From Cytophagales bacterium (GTDB taxonomy: Bacteria > Bacteroidota > Bacteroidia > Cytophagales > Cyclobacteriaceae), in the NCBI GenBank assembly GCA_033344775.1, contig JAWPMT010000004.1:992001-1056000 (forward strand): a DNA stretch of 64,000 nt, written 5' to 3'. Shown here piece after piece: positions 62,395 to 64,000 of the stretch. How positions within the stretch are numbered: position 1 is the stretch's first letter; the number at the start of each line of letters is the position of its first letter. A model generated the notes under the pieces. The model had not been told where the DNA came from and did not search any database. It worked only from the letters and a program-made list of their open reading frames with translations. The translations under genes and the position numbers were made by a program.

Positions 62395-64000
62395 ATGAAT
62401 TTGCAGATTCAGCGCATGAGATGTAACAGGTGGACAAAAGTCCTTTTACTGACGACCTTGATCCTGGCAGTCCCCGAATTGGGCTCGGGTCAACGCATTT
62501 TGGACACGCAGTATTTTTTCGGAAACACGACCGACAACTTTGTATTTGATAAAAACGGTCGGGACGTACATCTGGAAGACCGGCAAGTTGCGCCCTTCGG
62601 AATGGGTGGCTCGGCGGTAATCAGTGACCAGTTCAATGGAAATCTGCTTTTTTATACCGACGGGGTACAAGTATTTGATCAATCACATCAACTGGTGGCA
62701 GGCTACAGTGCGCTCAATGGCGACTCTTCACTGAACCAACCTGCGGTAGTTGTTCCTAATCCTTCCAGTCGAGACCTCTATTACATATTTACTAACCCGA
62801 GTAATGGTGGAGCCAATGAGATCCAATTCACAGAGATCGATGCTTCTATACAAGGAAATTCTACCGATGGCCGATTCCCATTCGGAGCAATGACATCCGT
62901 CAATCAGTCCACAGGGCTGACCAACCCATCAGAAGGCATCATCATTATCGAAGCGGGGAATAACGGGAATGAATACTGGTTGATCACGCAAGACCGAACC
63001 ACCTTTGATTTCCGGGTCACAGCGATCAATAGTACGGGCATTGACAGCACACAAACTTTCACAGTAACTTCTCCCGCCTATCCCAATGTAGAGGTGGCAC
63101 ACTTTGCATACAATGCGGATTCCGCCTGGCTGGCCATCGCCCCAAAAACCGCTAATAGAAACGTCGCGATCCTTGATTTCGACGCAGCAACAGGAGAGCT
63201 GGCCTTCAATCAGCAGATCCTCCGGACGGGTGTAGATGATGGACAGGGAGAATCGATCTACGATGTAGAATGGTCCAACAGTGGTCGCAAATTATATTTC
63301 TCACGATTCGGCAGTGCCGGACTGGATGCCAATGTCTATCAATATGATTTTGATTCACTGGTATTGTCGCCACTTTTCGCCAATCCGATCTTCAGGAGTT
63401 ACGGCTTGAAAAGAGGTCTGGATGACCATATATTACACCTGTATCAGGACACACCAGGATCAGCTTATAACCTGGGCCGGTTCACGCGTGCCGACAGTCT
63501 AGCAGATTCGGTCGTTTACGAAAACATTGTGCTGGAGCCCGACTTCCAGGGCCGTCAGTTCCCAGCCTTCGCCCCTCCTTTTTTCCCAGGATTCAATTCT
63601 GTCGCCTTTACTCAATTCGACAATTGCGAAAACTTATCGACCAAGTTCTACCCGATGGTAGATCCGGTCCCTCATAATTATTTCTGGGACTTTGGGGATG
63701 GTTCCGGCTCCAGAAATCCGGCTCCTGTACATACCTATGATGCCGCAGGCGGTTACATGGTCACATTGGCTGTGGAATTGAATGGGCGTTTTTCAGTGGC
63801 TACGCAATTCGTGGAAGTACTCGCCAATATGGAAGAAGCCATGATCGGTCAGGATACCACGATCTGTATCGATGAAATACTCACGCTTCCCACCCCAAGT
63901 GGCATGGATCTTCCTCAAGGGCAAATTGTCTGGAGTACAGGTGAAACCACGGAGACCATTGAAGTAGATACCACAGGAACCTATTGGGTGGAAGTAACGC
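62395..64000 (+). CDS. Giant secreted PKD-domain protein, 5' part only (runs off right edge)
   Basis: The frame from ATG 62395 (alternative ATG 62416) is open to the window end, 535 codons, with no stop. MNLQIQRMRCNRWTKVLLLT leads into a signal peptide ending GSG-Q. The next about 400 residues have propeller-like strand repeats (LYYIFTNPSNGG, EYWLITQDRTTFD, AWLAIAPKTANRN, KLYFSRFGSAG), as in the WD40-like N-terminal part of many gliding-associated proteins. A PKD domain follows (YFWDFGDGSGSRNPAPVHTY, near 63676), then VWSTGETTETIEVDTTGTYW, an Ig-like repeat that recurs in SprB-like proteins. A C-terminal sorting domain is expected outside the window. Divergent from the SprF-like gene. Confidence 0.9.
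   Translation, partial: MNLQIQRMRCNRWTKVLLLTTLILAVPELGSGQRILDTQYFFGNTTDNFVFDKNGRDVHLEDRQVAPFGMGGSAVISDQFNGNLLFYTDGVQVFDQSHQLVAGYSALNGDSSLNQPAVVVPNPSSRDLYYIFTNPSNGGANEIQFTEIDASIQGNSTDGRFPFGAMTSVNQSTGLTNPSEGIIIIEAGNNGNEYWLITQDRTTFDFRVTAINSTGIDSTQTFTVTSPAYPNVEVAHFAYNADSAWLAIAPKTANRNVAILDFDAATGELAFNQQILRTGVDDGQGESIYDVEWSNSGRKLYFSRFGSAGLDANVYQYDFDSLVLSPLFANPIFRSYGLKRGLDDHILHLYQDTPGSAYNLGRFTRADSLADSVVYENIVLEPDFQGRQFPAFAPPFFPGFNSVAFTQFDNCENLSTKFYPMVDPVPHNYFWDFGDGSGSRNPAPVHTYDAAGGYMVTLAVELNGRFSVATQFVEVLANMEEAMIGQDTTICIDEILTLPTPSGMDLPQGQIVWSTGETTETIEVDTTGTYWVEVT

Noticed and set aside
1-64000. tRNA, rRNA or transposase genes
   Set aside because: None was recognised on either strand by reading; a covariance-model scan would be needed to exclude a tRNA.

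Overview
The window looks like part of a chromosome from a gliding, T9SS-bearing member of the Bacteroidota, probably a Cytophagales-like marine bacterium. The evidence is C-terminal type IX sorting domains (sulfatase, DUF1501 protein), a PorP/SprF-like protein beside a PKD-containing giant secreted protein, Bacteroidota-type promoter boxes (TAnnTTTG), a DUF5916 protein, and many small outer-membrane beta-barrels. The genus is inference; no rRNA or tRNA gene was seen.

Region 1 (about 1-29.5 kb) is a large, visibly AT-richer locus for a sulfated, acyl-decorated exopolysaccharide or capsule. The main operon runs leftwards from 29.5 kb: Wza-like exporter with six SLBB repeats, Wzz-like chain-length protein, glycosyltransferases, a Wzy-like polymerase candidate, four different PAPS-type sulfotransferases, an alpha/alpha-toroid protein, a DUF354 protein, an initiating sugar-phosphate transferase, a DegT/DnrJ aminotransferase and a Wzx-like flippase. 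At its left end lies an unusual tailoring block: a BKACE (DUF849) enzyme, two NeuD/PglD-type acyltransferases, a MaoC hydratase and CitE-like lyase pair, a WbqC protein, an ATP-grasp-like protein and two Fe(II)/2-oxoglutarate oxygenases. A T9SS-exported sulfatase, a broken wecB and the start of another secreted protein close the left end.

Region 2 (30.1-38.4 kb) is the tryptophan operon, leftward in the order trpE-G-D-C-F-B-A, followed by DAHP synthase. Upstream of trpE is a leader peptide with three consecutive Trp codons followed by an attenuator hairpin. A palindromic element flanked by 13-bp direct repeats has split the trpG/trpD junction; it creates a 59-codon open frame whose stop overlaps the trpD start, so translational coupling may be preserved. 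Other GC-rich palindromes sit in further operon gaps.

Region 3 (38.4-64 kb) is core and envelope biology: TerB-like protein, DUF5916 protein, a small conserved protein, MoxR/VWA pair, histidine kinase, an outer-surface repeat protein, a DUF1800-DUF1501-barrel-lipoprotein operon, PhzF isomerase, a formylglycine-generating enzyme as a lipoprotein, a very large multicopper oxidase lipoprotein, and the SprF-like/PKD pair at the right edge.

Likely cooperation: the exopolysaccharide locus makes, sulfates and exports a polymer. The T9SS sulfatase could trim sulfate outside the cell, and the lipoprotein formylglycine-generating enzyme at 56 kb has both catalytic cysteines needed to mature a Cys-type sulfatase. 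Genes missed by a simple complete-ORF scan but supported here are 1-150 (-), 36012-36191 (-), 38247-38306 (-) and 62395-64000 (+).
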